From positions 124,001 through 188,000 of the forward strand of contig CALXWP010000002.1 in assembly GCA_944392455.1 (NCBI GenBank): a stretch of DNA of 64,000 bases, in the 5' to 3' direction. Source of the stretch: an uncultured Clostridia bacterium (lineage in GTDB: Bacteria > Bacillota > Clostridia > TANB77 > CAG-508). Within the stretch, counting starts at the first letter, position 1; each line of letters begins with the position of its first letter. Below are positions 29,886-40,500 of the stretch, one piece after another. The notes below the pieces were generated by a model. The model saw only the letters and a list, made by a program, of their open reading frames with translations. It searched no databases and was not told the origin of the DNA. Position numbers and translations under genes: made by a program.

Positions 29886-32459
29886 TTATAACCATTCTCC
29901 ATATTTTTTTATATATCTTTTCTTTATAAATGATGCTAAGAAACAATATAAAATTGGTACTAATAAAATTATTGAGAAATATTGAAGTGGTATTGGAACA
30001 AGTCCTATTGCCTTTCCTATAAATGTAAATGGTACAATTATTGCAACAATGCTTAATATAATAGATGTTGCATAAACAGGCTTTGATGCATTGCTTTGTA
30101 TAAATGGTGTCTTTCCTGTTCTTATAACATGAAGCCCAACCAAATTTGAGACTACTCCATATGAAAACCATATTGACTGGAATAAAGCTGCATCAGCCAT
30201 TCTTAATCCAAATCCAAACCATAGAATAGCAAATACCATTAAATCAAATATAGAACTTGCTGGTCCCATACATAGCATAAATCTTTTTATACTTTTCATA
30301 TCCCAAGCACGTGGTTTTTGTAAATATTCTTTATCAACATTATCATAAGGTACCGATAATTGACCTAAATCATAAATTAAACTTTGTACTAATAATTGAA
30401 TTGGTGTAATTGGGAAAAATGGTAATAATATACTTGCAATAAAAACTGATAAAACTTCACCAAAGTTAAAGCTTACAGCCATTTTAATATATTTTTGTAA
30501 ATTCCCAAAAGTTTTTCTTCCTTCTATTACTCCATCTGTTAATACATCTAGATCTTTTTCTAATAATATTATATCTGCAGTTTCTTTAGTTATATCAACT
30601 GCTGTATCCACAGATATTCCCACTTCTGCATTATGCATTGATGGTGCATCATTTATACCATCACCCATATATCCTACTATGTTTCCAGCATCTTTTAATA
30701 CTCTGATAATTCTTGCTTTCTGAATTGGTGAAAGTTTAGCATATACATTTGTTTTCTTTAAATGTCTTCTTAATGCCGCATCTGATAATTTTTCTACTTT
30801 ACTTCCTAATATAATTTTATCTGTATTAATATTTACTTTATCACAAATTGCTTTTGTAACGTATTCATTATCTCCTGTAAGAACTATTACTCTTATACCA
30901 TCTTTATTAAGTCTTTCAATAGCTCCTTTTGCACTTTCTTTTGGTGGATCTAAAAATCCAATGAATCCCATTAATACCATCTTTGATTCATCTTTTACAG
31001 TAAACTTCTTTACATCATTAATATCATTTTTCTGACAAATTGCTACAACCCTTAAACCTTCCATGTTTAACTTCTTTGTCATATCTAAAACATCTTTTTT
31101 TATATCTTTAGTTAATTCAGTTACTTCACCTTTATAATCTACTAAAGTACAAATACTTAGTATTTCTTCGACAGCACCTTTTGTAATAAGTTGTTTTTTC
31201 TTTCCATCTGAAACTACAACAGACAATCTTCTTCTCGAAAAATCAAATGGTATTTCATCTATTTTTTCATAATTTTCTTCTATTCCTTTAAGTTCAGATC
31301 TTTTTGTTCTTTTAATAACCGCTTCATCAATACTTCCTTCTAATCCTGTTTGAAAATATGCATTTAAAAAAGCATGTTTTAAAACTCTTGTATCTTCTTC
31401 ACCTTTTACATTCAAGTATTTTTCAAGAACAATTTTATCTTCTGTAAGTGTTCCTGTTTTATCTGTACAAAGAATATTCATTGCACCAAAACTTTGTATA
31501 CTATCTAATCTCTTTACAATAGTCTTTTTCTTTGACATTCTAGTAGCTCCTTTAGCTAAACTAGATGAAAGTATTACTGGTAAAAGAAGAGGTGTGATAC
31601 CTATAGCTATAGCAACTGCAAATGTAAATGCTGTTATTGTTCCATGTTTTGCCGCATTTGCTATAAATGTAATTGGTATAATTACAGTCATAAATCTAAT
31701 TAATAGTTTACTTACACTATCAATTCCTTTTTGGAAAGCTGTTTTTGGTTTTTCTTCTGTTATTGTGTCTGCAACTTTTCCAAAATATGTTCCATCTCCA
31801 ATTCTAAATACAACGCCTTTTCCAGAACCACTTACTACATTAGTTCCCATAAAACATATTGTATCCAAGTCTGTTATATCTTCTATTTTTCCTTTTTGCT
31901 GTGACTCAGCTGATTTTTTAACAGAATCACTTTCTCCTGTTAAAGATGATTGGTTAATAAATAAATCACTTGATTCTATTATTCTAACATCTGCTGGTAT
32001 TAAATCTCCTGCATTAAATAGTACTACATCCCCTATTGTAATATCTGATGATGGAATTTTTACTTCCTTTCCATTTCTTAATACATGTGACTTAGCAGAT
32101 ACTAAATTTTTTAATTTTTCAGCTGCTCTATTTGATCTATATACTTCAAAAAACTCTAAAAAAGTACTTACCACAATTAATATTAATATTACTGATATAT
32201 TTGCATAACTAGGTGGTGAAGTTAATATAACATCTGTATAAAATAATACTAAAGCAATTCCTAATAGAATTAAATTAAATGTGCTGAATAAACTTTCTAA
32301 TAAATAGTTGTACCATTTTTTTGGCTTTTTTTGTTTCATTACATTTTTTCCATATTTATTTAAATTGCTTACTGCCTCGCTAGATGTTAGTCCCCTCTTT
32401 TTAAATTTATTTTCCTTTAAAAAATCTTCTACACTGCTTGTACACTCTCTTTCGTACAT
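29886..32459 (-). CDS. mgtA: Magnesium-translocating P-type ATPase MgtA-like
   Basis: P3B-type ATPase of the plasma membrane, 857 residues, about ten membrane segments. Actuator motif SLTGESDSVKK, phosphorylation motif CTDKTGTLTED, nucleotide-binding domain with ITKGAVEEIL, hinge motif GYMGDGINDAPSMHNAEVG. The short N-terminus, the DPPKESAKGAI stretch and the C-terminal QSLIYDLGQLSVPYDNVD segment fit the MgtA/MgtB group rather than Ca-ATPases. The upstream spacer is short and shows no Mg riboswitch that I can recognise. Confidence 0.93.
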   Translation of the reverse strand: MYERECTSSVEDFLKENKFKKRGLTSSEAVSNLNKYGKNVMKQKKPKKWYNYLLESLFSTFNLILLGIALVLFYTDVILTSPPSYANISVILILIVVSTFLEFFEVYRSNRAAEKLKNLVSAKSHVLRNGKEVKIPSSDITIGDVVLFNAGDLIPADVRIIESSDLFINQSSLTGESDSVKKSAESQQKGKIEDITDLDTICFMGTNVVSGSGKGVVFRIGDGTYFGKVADTITEEKPKTAFQKGIDSVSKLLIRFMTVIIPITFIANAAKHGTITAFTFAVAIAIGITPLLLPVILSSSLAKGATRMSKKKTIVKRLDSIQSFGAMNILCTDKTGTLTEDKIVLEKYLNVKGEEDTRVLKHAFLNAYFQTGLEGSIDEAVIKRTKRSELKGIEENYEKIDEIPFDFSRRRLSVVVSDGKKKQLITKGAVEEILSICTLVDYKGEVTELTKDIKKDVLDMTKKLNMEGLRVVAICQKNDINDVKKFTVKDESKMVLMGFIGFLDPPKESAKGAIERLNKDGIRVIVLTGDNEYVTKAICDKVNINTDKIILGSKVEKLSDAALRRHLKKTNVYAKLSPIQKARIIRVLKDAGNIVGYMGDGINDAPSMHNAEVGISVDTAVDITKETADIILLEKDLDVLTDGVIEGRKTFGNLQKYIKMAVSFNFGEVLSVFIASILLPFFPITPIQLLVQSLIYDLGQLSVPYDNVDKEYLQKPRAWDMKSIKRFMLCMGPASSIFDLMVFAILWFGFGLRMADAALFQSIWFSYGVVSNLVGLHVIRTGKTPFIQSNASKPVYATSIILSIVAIIVPFTFIGKAIGLVPIPLQYFSIILLVPILYCFLASFIKKRYIKKYGEWL

Positions 32460-32527
32460 AACAAAATACCTTCTTTCGTTAATTTTCTATTTCAAATTAT
32501 ATCATAAATTTTTTATATTACCAGTTT

Positions 32528-33535
32528 TTAACTAAAATAAATTATTTTATTTTCTGGAAAATATTTTTGTAATAAATTGCCAATATACTCTTCTCCTATT
32601 TTCCTTATTTCTTGTTTATATGTGTATTTTCCTTTTCCTCTTCCTGTCATTAATTCTTTATTATATAAATCGATACTATTAGGAAACGCTTCTTCATTTA
32701 TTTTTCTATGAATATAACTATATGTCATAAAAATAACTTCAAAAAATAAATTTGCTTTTACTTTATCACTTAAATTATTCTTTAAGTATATTACCAATTC
32801 TTCATATAACATTTCCCAATTATCAACAAAAATTACAGGTGCTATTAATATCCCCACCTTATATCCTCTATCTACTAACTTATTAATAGCTTTAACTCTA
32901 TTTTCTAATGGAGAGGTACCTATTTCTATTTTTTGAATTATCTCTTTTGGATTTACACTCATTCTTATAATTATTTTTTCTTTTCCTGGCATATCTAATA
33001 TATCATCTACCATATCAAACTTAGTTGGAAATGTTAGATAACCTTTTGTACTTTTTTTATTAAAATTTTCAATAGTCCATCTTAAATTATCAGTAATAGA
33101 ATTTTCTAATATCAAATCACTATTACTTCCTATTTCAAATACTAATTCTGATTTACTTTCATTTGCTGTTTTAATTATTTTTTCTAACATTTCTTCTCTA
33201 TTAACAAAAAGTCTTAAATATGAACATTTATTATAATTACATACTAAATAGCAATATAAACACATAGCAGTACAACCTGATGAAGTATATGGAACTAAAT
33301 AATCCGATATTTTATTATTAGGTACAAATTTATGTGTTTTTCTAGTACCTATTATCAAATTTCTTTTCATATATGGAAAGTCTTTATTATTCTTTTTTCT
33401 CATTTCTTCAATATTATTATGATTATCTATTATAAATTTCGGCACTGAGCCATATTTTTTTAATAACTCTCTTCCTAGTTCATAATTAGTTATTTTTTCC
33501 TCATAATATATTGCATCCGGAATAAATTTTTTCAT
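32528..33535 (-). CDS. splB: Spore photoproduct lyase
   Basis: Radical SAM DNA-repair enzyme that reverses the 5-thyminyl-5,6-dihydrothymine lesion in germinating spores. 335 residues, normal family length. The cluster motif is SGCTAMCLYCYLVCNYNK (C-x3-C-x2-C), followed by CSYLRLFVNREEM and FEIGSNSDLILENSI, all strongly SPL-like. YKVGILIAPVIFVDNW and IGTRKTHKFVPN add support. It is consistent with a spore-forming host. Confidence 0.93.
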   Translation of the reverse strand: MKKFIPDAIYYEEKITNYELGRELLKKYGSVPKFIIDNHNNIEEMRKKNNKDFPYMKRNLIIGTRKTHKFVPNNKISDYLVPYTSSGCTAMCLYCYLVCNYNKCSYLRLFVNREEMLEKIIKTANESKSELVFEIGSNSDLILENSITDNLRWTIENFNKKSTKGYLTFPTKFDMVDDILDMPGKEKIIIRMSVNPKEIIQKIEIGTSPLENRVKAINKLVDRGYKVGILIAPVIFVDNWEMLYEELVIYLKNNLSDKVKANLFFEVIFMTYSYIHRKINEEAFPNSIDLYNKELMTGRGKGKYTYKQEIRKIGEEYIGNLLQKYFPENKIIYFS

Positions 33536-33675
33536 AATTTTCTCCTAAAACAAAATTTATATTTAATATGATAATAAACTTTATTTATTATACCTCCTTA
33601 TTCTTTTTCTATTCTAAAGCTATATAAATAACATAAGTTATATAAAAATAGCATAATATAATTTAGGTGAATTTT

Positions 33676-34899
33676 ATGAAGTTTTTAATTCTATCTTTTA
33701 AAAGAAATATTTTACCTGCAATATTTGTTTTAATAGCTATTTTTTTAGTTGTTTTTTCCAGATCAAACTTAGATGCTACAAAACAAGGACTTGAATTATG
33801 GGCATATACAGTTGTTCCTTCCCTTTTTCCTTTTTTTGTTATTACTAACCTATTATCACAAACTAAAGTTGTAAATATTATTGGAAAAATACTGGATAAA
33901 TTAATGAGACCATTTTTTAATGTTCCTGGTATTGGTGGATTTGCTTTTGTCATGGGATTAATTAGTGGATATCCTGTAGGTGCAAAAGTTGTTTCTGATT
34001 TTAGACATCAAAATCTAGTTACTAAAGACGAAGGTGAAAGACTTTTAGCATTTACTAATAATTCAGGTCCTTTATTTATTATAAGCAGTGTTGGAATAGG
34101 AATGTTTGGAGATACAAAAACTGGTATATTACTTTTATGTACTCATATATTAGCTTGTATTACTGTTGGAATAATTTTAGGTAAGTTTTCTAAAAAATCT
34201 GATAATGAATTTAGAACAAATATGAATAATAGATTAAATAAGAAAAATGAAATAAAAGAAAATAATTCAGATAGTAAAACTGTTACTCTAAAAAATTTAG
34301 GAGAAGTTCTTAGCATTAGCATTAATAACTCTATTTCCACAATTCTTCTTATAGGTGGATTTGTAGTTATCTTCTCAGTTATTATATCTATTTTAAATAA
34401 AACTCATACTCTAGATCTGTTAAGTAATTTATTAAAACCTGTTCTACAAATGTTTAATATGGATATAGATTTTGCAAAACCATTACTGTCTGGAATTCTT
34501 GAACTAACTAATGGTGTAAAACAAGTATCAGCTATTAATATAAAAGCTATATCTCAGAATATTATACTATGTGCTTTTCTTCTTGGTTTTGGAGGGTTCT
34601 CTGTTTTACTTCAAGTATTTAGTATTGTTTCAAAAACAGATTTATCTATGAAAAAATATGTTATAGGAAAATTTATGCAAGGTATACTTGCAAGTATTTA
34701 TACGTTTTTAGCTTTAAAATTTATACCATTTATTAATTTAGATATTGTTGAAACATCTAGTAATTTAAGTAACGCAATAACAATACAAACACCACATTTA
34801 GCTTCTATCTTCTATGACCTTGGAGTTTCAACAATATGTATTGCAATAGTTTTTGTGGTTTTTAAATTATTTAACAAACTATATAGAAAATTAACTTAA
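33676..34899 (+). CDS. ylbJ: Sporulation integral membrane protein YlbJ
   Basis: Polytopic membrane protein of about 407 residues with eight or more hydrophobic segments and nucleoside-transporter gate-like motifs: VVPSLFPFFVITNLLSQ, GFAFVMGLISGYPVGAKVVSDF, AFTNNSGPLFIISSVGIGMFG, and LSGILELTNGVKQ in the second half. YlbJ is needed for spore cortex formation or spore release in Bacillus. ATG 33676 is preferred since TTTAGGTGA precedes it; the GTG at 33667 lies inside that ribosome binding site. Confidence 0.92.
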   Translation: MKFLILSFKRNILPAIFVLIAIFLVVFSRSNLDATKQGLELWAYTVVPSLFPFFVITNLLSQTKVVNIIGKILDKLMRPFFNVPGIGGFAFVMGLISGYPVGAKVVSDFRHQNLVTKDEGERLLAFTNNSGPLFIISSVGIGMFGDTKTGILLLCTHILACITVGIILGKFSKKSDNEFRTNMNNRLNKKNEIKENNSDSKTVTLKNLGEVLSISINNSISTILLIGGFVVIFSVIISILNKTHTLDLLSNLLKPVLQMFNMDIDFAKPLLSGILELTNGVKQVSAINIKAISQNIILCAFLLGFGGFSVLLQVFSIVSKTDLSMKKYVIGKFMQGILASIYTFLALKFIPFINLDIVETSSNLSNAITIQTPHLASIFYDLGVSTICIAIVFVVFKLFNKLYRKLT

Positions 34900-34983
34900 G
34901 ATTAAATGAATATAATTTATTCTAAAGAATATATATTTAATAATATTAAAACAAAATAATAATAAGTTTGGAGTGATTTTTCT

Positions 34984-35223
34984 ATGGATAGAAATATGGA
35001 TAATATGAATAATTTTTATGGGATGCCACCTTTTAATTATGATAATAATTTTGATCCTAATATAAATGATAATCCTATGTTTAACCCTATTATGCAATAT
35101 GAACAGGCATATATGTATTATAAATATATGACTCAACAAATTGAATATAAAATAAAATGTAAAGAGTATGATAAGATGTGTTCTACTAGTGGTAGAAATG
35201 ATAATCAAAGAAATAGAGAATAA
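34984..35223 (+). CDS. Small Asn/Met/Tyr-rich protein, unknown
   Basis: A 79-residue soluble protein, very rich in Asn, Met and Tyr (MDRNMDNMNNFYGMPPF, ENQ-poor), with a central tract MQYEQAYMYYKYMTQQIEY. No family recognised. Such composition is seen in spore coat or exosporium proteins, and ylbJ lies just upstream, so a spore-surface role is a guess. It has a good ribosome binding site (GGAGTGA) before the ATG. Confidence 0.65.
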   Translation: MDRNMDNMNNFYGMPPFNYDNNFDPNINDNPMFNPIMQYEQAYMYYKYMTQQIEYKIKCKEYDKMCSTSGRNDNQRNRE

Positions 35224-35256
35224 GGAAGTTAGATAAAACTAACTTCCTTATTCTCT
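35215..35256. terminator. Perfect 18-base hairpin between convergent genes
   Basis: AGAGAATAAGGAAGTTAG and CTAACTTCCTTATTCTCT are exact complements around a 6-base loop and include the stop codon of the upstream gene. T-runs are weak, but it sits between two convergent genes and may stop both. Confidence 0.7.
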
Positions 35257-35280
35257 ATTACAATATATAATTACAATTAT

Positions 35281-36012
35281 TTATCTAATTTTTAATTCAT
35301 ATTTATCTGAACCAATATTTATATATGCTACAATGGATTCTTCACCATTAGCAACTTCATCTGGTACATCTATTAAGTAATGTAAATTTCCCTCTGTAAG
35401 AGGTTCAATTGATGTTATATTTGCATATGTAAAGTCTCTATCTGTATCCTCTATAATACAAAATCCATTATATTCATATTTATCATCAAATTTGATACTT
35501 ACGCTCCCTACATCATCTGCACCAATATCTGTATAATCTAAATTCTTATATTTTATTTGTATATCTAAATATTGATGTCCATCTTCTTTAGCTTCATAAT
35601 ATGTATAAAAACTTGAGGTATTTGGCGGTAACACTTTTTTAGAAAAATCATAGTCTACAACTGTCATTTCATATTTTGATTCTTTAGTTACTTTATCATT
35701 TAATTTTATTGTAGCAACATTATTTATATTTTCTTCTTGATTTTGTTCTGTAATAGTTATATCTGAATTATTTTGTTCTTCAACTTTATTTTCAACATTA
35801 ACCTGGCTTGATATATTATTATTTGCTTCCCTACTATTATTTATATAAATCACACAAAATCTTGCTGTTAAAATTATAACAATAATTGTATATATGATTA
35901 AAATTAATAATCCAACTACTATTTTTATAGCTAATTTATTATTTATTTTTTTCTCTGTATCTTCTGATTTTTCTACATTATTATTTATATTTTCATTATT
36001 ATCTTTTTCCAT
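35281..36012 (-). CDS. Membrane-anchored extracellular protein, DUF4352/DUF5067-like
   Basis: 243 residues: an acidic Asn/Glu-rich cytosolic N-terminus, one membrane segment (LAIKIVVGLLILIIYTIIVII), an Asn/Glu/Gln-rich linker, then an extracellular beta domain with KYEMTVVDYDFSKKVLPPN, HQYLDIQIKYKNLDYTDIG and LTEGNLHYLIDVPDEV. That pattern resembles the immunoglobulin-like DUF4352/DUF5067 domains found on Gram-positive surface proteins. Its exact role is unknown. It follows the next gene upstream by 9 bases, so the two form an operon. Confidence 0.65.
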   Translation of the reverse strand: MEKDNNENINNNVEKSEDTEKKINNKLAIKIVVGLLILIIYTIIVIILTARFCVIYINNSREANNNISSQVNVENKVEEQNNSDITITEQNQEENINNVATIKLNDKVTKESKYEMTVVDYDFSKKVLPPNTSSFYTYYEAKEDGHQYLDIQIKYKNLDYTDIGADDVGSVSIKFDDKYEYNGFCIIEDTDRDFTYANITSIEPLTEGNLHYLIDVPDEVANGEESIVAYINIGSDKYELKIR

Positions 36013-36021
36013 ATTATCCCC

Positions 36022-36618
36022 CTATATTTTATTATATAGTTTATCATAATCCACATTTTGATATGTTGCTGATTCTTGCCAAACTTTATTTACTTGATTT
36101 TCTACTCCTTCAAAAATTGTTTTATAAAATTCTTTTCCTAAAGTATATGTTCCGTCTTCATATTTACTTTCATTTTCTAAATTTAAAGTATCTAAATCTT
36201 CCAGTTTTAAAAAAATAGTTACTCCATGATCATTTACATCTATGTATCTTCTTGTACTGAATTCTTCTGTATCTGAATTCATCTCCACATCAAATAAATA
36301 TGAAACATCCCCATTTTCTGATGTATATTTTCTGCATTCATAAACTTTACTAAACATAGTTTTAAAATCAGTAGGATCTGTAACTGCAACTGTAAATTCC
36401 AATGAATTAGCATTTTCTTCTTTAGGTACCGGGTTTTTCAAATAATTATCTGCTTGTTTTAATGCTTCTAATATTTCTTTTTCTCCATCATTAAGAGTAA
36501 TTTCATCTACTACAGATAAATCAATACTATCATTATTCATGTTAATATATACAATACTGCCTATTGCTATGATCACTACAATAATAATTATTCCAATTAC
36601 TACTCCTTTTTTCTTCAT
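36022..36618 (-). CDS. Membrane-anchored extracellular protein, unknown
   Basis: 198 residues with a single N-terminal anchor (GVVIGIIIIVVIIAIGSIVYI) and no lipobox cysteine. The outer part is acidic and contains EFTVAVTDPTDFKTMFSKVYEC and FSTRRYIDVNDHGVTIFLK. No family recognised. It shares an operon with the DUF4352-like gene, which suggests the two act together at the cell surface. Confidence 0.6.
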   Translation of the reverse strand: MKKKGVVIGIIIIVVIIAIGSIVYINMNNDSIDLSVVDEITLNDGEKEILEALKQADNYLKNPVPKEENANSLEFTVAVTDPTDFKTMFSKVYECRKYTSENGDVSYLFDVEMNSDTEEFSTRRYIDVNDHGVTIFLKLEDLDTLNLENESKYEDGTYTLGKEFYKTIFEGVENQVNKVWQESATYQNVDYDKLYNKI

Positions 36619-36720
36619 TTAACATCCTCCTTCCCCATTTTTTTAATACTAATAAACTTTTATAATTCATATACTAACATAAATAGACAGGCTTTTCAAT
36701 ATTAATACTTATGTATTTTA

Positions 36721-36773
36721 TATAAAGAAAAATAACATGTCTCATTTTATGAAACATGTTATTTTTCTTTATA
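36721..36773 (-). terminator. Terminator of tRNA-Met
   Basis: A long perfect inverted repeat (TATAAAGAAAAATAACATGT, 36721-36740, with its complement 36754-36773) lies just downstream of the tRNA on the minus strand and runs into T-rich sequence. Confidence 0.85.
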
Positions 36774-36776
36774 TTT

Positions 36777-36853
36777 TGGTAGCGAGAAATGGATTCGAAC
36801 CATCGACCCACTGGGTATGAACCAGTTGCTCTAGCCAACTGAGCTATCTCGCC
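36777..36853 (-). tRNA. tRNA-Met (CAT anticodon), CCA encoded
   Basis: 77-base cloverleaf. The acceptor stem GGCGAGA pairs with TCTCGCT, the D arm starts AGCTCAGTTGGCTAGAGC, the anticodon stem-loop is ACTGG-TTCATAC-CCAGT with CAT, and the T arm is GATGG-TTCGAAT-CCATT with CCA in the DNA. The paired first base excludes the initiator tRNA; a lysidine-type tRNA-Ile(CAT) is a less likely alternative. Confidence 0.9.
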
Positions 36854-36914
36854 ATTTCTAAACGCATTTAAAATTATAAATGTTTTTTTTATGTTTGTCA
36901 AGTATAAATACAAA

Positions 36915-36949
36915 ATTTTATTGTATAGGTTTGCCCTATACAATAAAAT
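36915..36949 (-). terminator. Terminator of the gene at 36971
   Basis: ATTTTATTGTATAGG (36915-36929) and its complement (36935-36949) form a perfect 15-base stem just downstream of the gene, read on the minus strand with a T-rich tail. Confidence 0.75.
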
Positions 36950-36970
36950 CTTTTAATTTTTCTTTAAATA

Positions 36971-37279
36971 TTAATCTACCATTTCTCTATCCGCTGACTT
37001 AGTTTTTGGAGTTTTTGCTTTTACTTCCGTTTTTGGAGCTTTATTTAATTGATCAGGTTTAACTTTAACTTGATCTTGTATTCTTCCTCCACCTTTGCTA
37101 CTAGATTCTGCTTTATCATCTCTTCCTGCTATTTTTTCAAGAGACTCAGCTAAAGCTTTCTCTGTAGGATCAGTTGAATTTCTATTTAATTCAGCAAGTT
37201 CTGCTGTACTATAATCTGGTCCTAAAGTTTCATTCCAAAACTTGCTCCATCCTTTTTTTATTTTCTCTAATATACTCAT
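36971..37279 (-). CDS. Small hypothetical protein, unknown
   Basis: 102 residues from ATG 37279 (SILEKIKKGWSKFWNETLG), chosen because GAGGTAATATTT precedes it; an upstream in-frame codon would add 17 residues. A helical N-terminal half (YSTAELAELNRN) is followed by a Lys/Pro/Thr-rich disordered tail (KAPKTEVKAKTPKTKSADR). No membrane segment. I do not recognise the family. It lies directly after rpoD with its own terminator. Confidence 0.6.
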   Translation of the reverse strand: MSILEKIKKGWSKFWNETLGPDYSTAELAELNRNSTDPTEKALAESLEKIAGRDDKAESSSKGGGRIQDQVKVKPDQLNKAPKTEVKAKTPKTKSADREMVD

Positions 37280-37378
37280 AAATATTACCTCATTTTTTCT
37301 ATAAAATTTACAAACCCATTGTTTTCTCAATAAGACTCTATTATTATATTAACATAATTTTACAGAAAAATCAAGTTT

Positions 37379-38536
37379 TTATCCCATATAATCTCTTAAT
37401 TTCTTACTTCTACTAGGATGTCTAAGCTTTCTTAATGCTTTTGCTTCAATTTGTCTTATTCTTTCTCTTGTAACATCAAATTGTTTTCCAACTTCCTCTA
37501 AAGTTCTAGACTTGCCATCTTCTAATCCAAATCTAAGCTTTAAAACCATTGCTTCTCTAGGTGTTAAAGTATCCATTACTTCTTCTAATTGTTCTCTTAA
37601 TAATGTATGAGCTGCTGAATCTTGAGGTGCTGGACTATCTTCGTCTTGTATAAAATCTCCTAAATGGCTATCATCTTCTTCTCCTATTGGTGTTTCTAAA
37701 GAAACTGGATCTTGAGCTATTTTTTGTATTTCCATAACCTTTTCTGGAGTAATTTCCATTTCTTTTGCAATCTCTTCTGGAGTAGGTTCTCTACCGTTTT
37801 GTTGTAATAATTGCCTTGATGTACGAATTAATTTATTAATTGTTTCAACCATATGAACTGGAATTCTTATTGTTCTTGCTTGATCGGCTATAGCTCTTGT
37901 AATAGCTTGTCTAATCCACCATGTAGCATAAGTACTAAATTTAAATCCCTTGTTATAGTCAAACTTTTCAACTGCCTTAATTAATCCCATATTTCCTTCT
38001 TGTATTAAATCTAAGAATAACATTCCTCTACCAACATATTTCTTTGCAATACTTACTACTAATCTAAGGTTTGATTCAGCTAATTTTTTCTTTGCTTCTT
38101 CATCACCATTTACTATTCTTTGAGCTAAATCAGCTTCTTCTTCATAAGTAAGTAGAGGTATTTTTCCTATCTCTCTTAAATACATTCTTACAGGATCATC
38201 AACACTAACTCCATCTAAATTAGTAACTTCCATATCCTCTAGCTTTATTTCTTCTACATTCTCTAAATCTTCTATATCAGGTTCATCTAAGTCATCATTT
38301 AAGTCTACACCTAAGTCTTCAAATGCATCAAAAACTTTATCTATTTCTTCTGGATTTGAGTCATCTAATTCAGTAGCTAATTCTCCATAAGTTATTTTTC
38401 CTTTTTCTTTAGCTTTTTCAATAATTTTTTTAACTTTTTCATCCGCTACCTCTTTATTTTTTTCTGATTTTTCTGCATTTTTAGTTTCTTTTTCTTTATT
38501 TTCTTCTAATACTTCTGACTTTTCTGACTTTTTCAT
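37379..38536 (-). CDS. rpoD: Primary sigma factor RpoD/SigA
   Basis: Housekeeping sigma factor, 385 residues. A Lys/Glu-rich start precedes region 1.1 ([15 protein letters not shown]), region 1.2 is [21 protein letters not shown], region 2 has [20 protein letters not shown] and the -10 helix [17 protein letters not shown], region 3 begins [13 protein letters not shown], and region 4 has the [23 protein letters not shown]. It matches the TATAAT boxes seen here. It follows dnaG by 11 bases, the classic macromolecular synthesis order. Confidence 0.97.
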   Translation of the reverse strand: MKKSEKSEVLEENKEKETKNAEKSEKNKEVADEKVKKIIEKAKEKGKITYGELATELDDSNPEEIDKVFDAFEDLGVDLNDDLDEPDIEDLENVEEIKLEDMEVTNLDGVSVDDPVRMYLREIGKIPLLTYEEEADLAQRIVNGDEEAKKKLAESNLRLVVSIAKKYVGRGMLFLDLIQEGNMGLIKAVEKFDYNKGFKFSTYATWWIRQAITRAIADQARTIRIPVHMVETINKLIRTSRQLLQQNGREPTPEEIAKEMEITPEKVMEIQKIAQDPVSLETPIGEEDDSHLGDFIQDEDSPAPQDSAAHTLLREQLEEVMDTLTPREAMVLKLRFGLEDGKSRTLEEVGKQFDVTRERIRQIEAKALRKLRHPSRSKKLRDYMG

Positions 38537-38547
38537 TATTTTACCTC

Positions 38548-40335
38548 CTACTTAACTTTGGCTAACTTCAAAATCGTTTCATTTAGCTTCTCTTCTAACT
38601 GTTTAATTTCTTCTGCACTCATATTATTTGTATTTTCTAATTTTTTTATAATGTCATTTCTAGTATTTATCAATTTTTCTTTATTATATGTATTAAGTAA
38701 ATCCTCTATACATTTATTAATATCTGATATTCCAAAATCATCAGTCATAATTCCAGATAAATAATTTACTATTTCTTCTTCATCAAATAAATCTATAATA
38801 TTATTAATACTTCCTTTAGCATATTGCTCATAAATCTTTAAAATTATTTTTTTATTGATTTCTGATTTTATATCGTCAACAGTAATCTTATCTTTTATAG
38901 AACTATAACTTTCTTTTGGATAATTCACTAATATATATATAACCATCTTTTCTCTTTTTATCACAGATTCATCTAATTTCTCTGTTTGTTTATTTTGTAT
39001 GTAATTTTTTATAGGTGGTCTTTCTAGTACCTTTTTTTCACTAGATTTATTATATATTAATTTATTAACCTCTCCATATATAGCTTCCTTTGAAATACCA
39101 TATTCTTCTGAAATTTTATCAATATAAATTTCTTTTTCCATGTTATTATCTACTTTAGCTAATATTTTTGCTATTTCATTTAAGAATTTAATCTTATCAT
39201 TAATATTTTCAATATTTAAATTTTGTTTTAAAATTTTAACTTTAAATTCTACCAATGATATCGCATTATCTACACATTTTTGAAATCTCTCTGGTCCATA
39301 CTTTATAATGAATTCATCTGGATCTTTTGCACCATAAATTTGAAGCACACGAATATCACACCCCATATTTTGAAGTATTTCTAATCCTCTTAATGTTGCA
39401 GCTTGTCCAGCACCATCAGCATCATACCCAATAATTACTTGCTCACTATTTTTTCTAAGGAGCCTTCCTTGCTGCTCTGTTAAAGCTGTTCCAAGTGATG
39501 CTACTACATTTGTAATACCTCGTTGATATAGGGAAATTGCATCCATGTATCCTTCAACTATTATTATTTTTTTAGTATCTCCTTTTTTAGCAATATTTAA
39601 ACCAAATAAATTTCTTCCTTTACTATATACAATATTTTCTGGAGAATTAATATATTTGGGTTTACTATCATCTAATACCCTTCCTCCAAATGCAATAAAT
39701 CTTCCTGTTGTATCTTGGATAGGTATCATAAGTCTTCTTCTAAATCTATCAACAAATCTTCCATTATCTGTTTTATTAACTAAACTAGATGCTAGAATTT
39801 CTTCTTCTGTATATCCTTTACTTTTTAAAACTCTATATAATTCATCAAAAGTACCAGAATATCCTATCAAAAATGATTTTAAAGTTCTATTATCTAACTT
39901 TCTCTTTTTTATATAATTCTGAGCTTCTTTTGATGTTGGTCTATATAAATTTTCATGATAAAATTTAGCAGCTATTTCATTAATTTCATAAACTTTTGAT
40001 TTTAAAATAGCTCTTTTATTATCTTGGTAACTGTTATCAAGTGTTGGAAGAGTAATATTGGCTCTATTAGCTAATAATTCAATTGTTTCTCTAAAATCAA
40101 TATTCTCTATTTTACTAACAAAGTGAATAACATTTCCACCTACTCCGCAACCAAAACAATGGAAAATTTGCTTATCAGGTGAGACTGAAAAAGAAGGTGA
40201 TTTTTCTTTATGGAATGGACATAATCCAAAAAAATTTCTTCCGCTTCTTTTCAAAATGACATATTGTGAAATTACATCTACGATATCATTACTGTTTTTT
40301 ATTTCTTCAATTAATTCTTCACTATATCTTACCAA
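38548..40335 (-). CDS. dnaG: DNA primase DnaG
   Basis: Makes RNA primers for replication. 595 residues. CHC2 zinc domain with [17 protein letters not shown] and [11 protein letters not shown], then the RNA polymerase core with the Toprim motifs [17 protein letters not shown] and [16 protein letters not shown], then a C-terminal DnaB-interacting helical region. Start ATG lies a few bases after the gene gap to carD. It leads dnaG-rpoD. Confidence 0.96.
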   Translation of the reverse strand: MVRYSEELIEEIKNSNDIVDVISQYVILKRSGRNFFGLCPFHKEKSPSFSVSPDKQIFHCFGCGVGGNVIHFVSKIENIDFRETIELLANRANITLPTLDNSYQDNKRAILKSKVYEINEIAAKFYHENLYRPTSKEAQNYIKKRKLDNRTLKSFLIGYSGTFDELYRVLKSKGYTEEEILASSLVNKTDNGRFVDRFRRRLMIPIQDTTGRFIAFGGRVLDDSKPKYINSPENIVYSKGRNLFGLNIAKKGDTKKIIIVEGYMDAISLYQRGITNVVASLGTALTEQQGRLLRKNSEQVIIGYDADGAGQAATLRGLEILQNMGCDIRVLQIYGAKDPDEFIIKYGPERFQKCVDNAISLVEFKVKILKQNLNIENINDKIKFLNEIAKILAKVDNNMEKEIYIDKISEEYGISKEAIYGEVNKLIYNKSSEKKVLERPPIKNYIQNKQTEKLDESVIKREKMVIYILVNYPKESYSSIKDKITVDDIKSEINKKIILKIYEQYAKGSINNIIDLFDEEEIVNYLSGIMTDDFGISDINKCIEDLLNTYNKEKLINTRNDIIKKLENTNNMSAEEIKQLEEKLNETILKLAKVK

Positions 40336-40424
40336 TTTTTCATAACCTTTCTATCATATACTTATTTTATTCGACATAAAGTCTTTAATTCCTTCTTACG
40401 AGTTTACAGTTTTTACCTACAATA

Positions 40425-40456
40425 AGGTCGTATCTTCTAGATACGACCTCTCTTTT
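40425..40456 (-). terminator. Hairpin between carD and dnaG
   Basis: AGGTCGTATCT and AGATACGACCT form a perfect 11-base stem. The T-rich side is stronger on the plus strand, yet the only neighbouring genes run on the minus strand, so its role as the carD terminator is likely but not certain. Confidence 0.6.
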
Positions 40457-40500
40457 GTAATATTTTAATTTTAAATACGATTTTTTATCGATTAATTTCA

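Noticed and set aside
31594..32208. 204-codon open frame on the plus strand inside mgtA
   Set aside because: It is the antisense shadow of a conserved P-type ATPase, with no ribosome binding site and no family features.
32460..32527. Mg-sensing riboswitch (M-box) upstream of mgtA
   Set aside because: The spacer is only about 70 bases and has no recognisable M-box sequence or terminator.
36777..36853. Initiator tRNA-fMet
   Set aside because: The first base pair is formed and the anticodon stem lacks the three G-C pairs typical of initiators, so an elongator Met tRNA is favoured.
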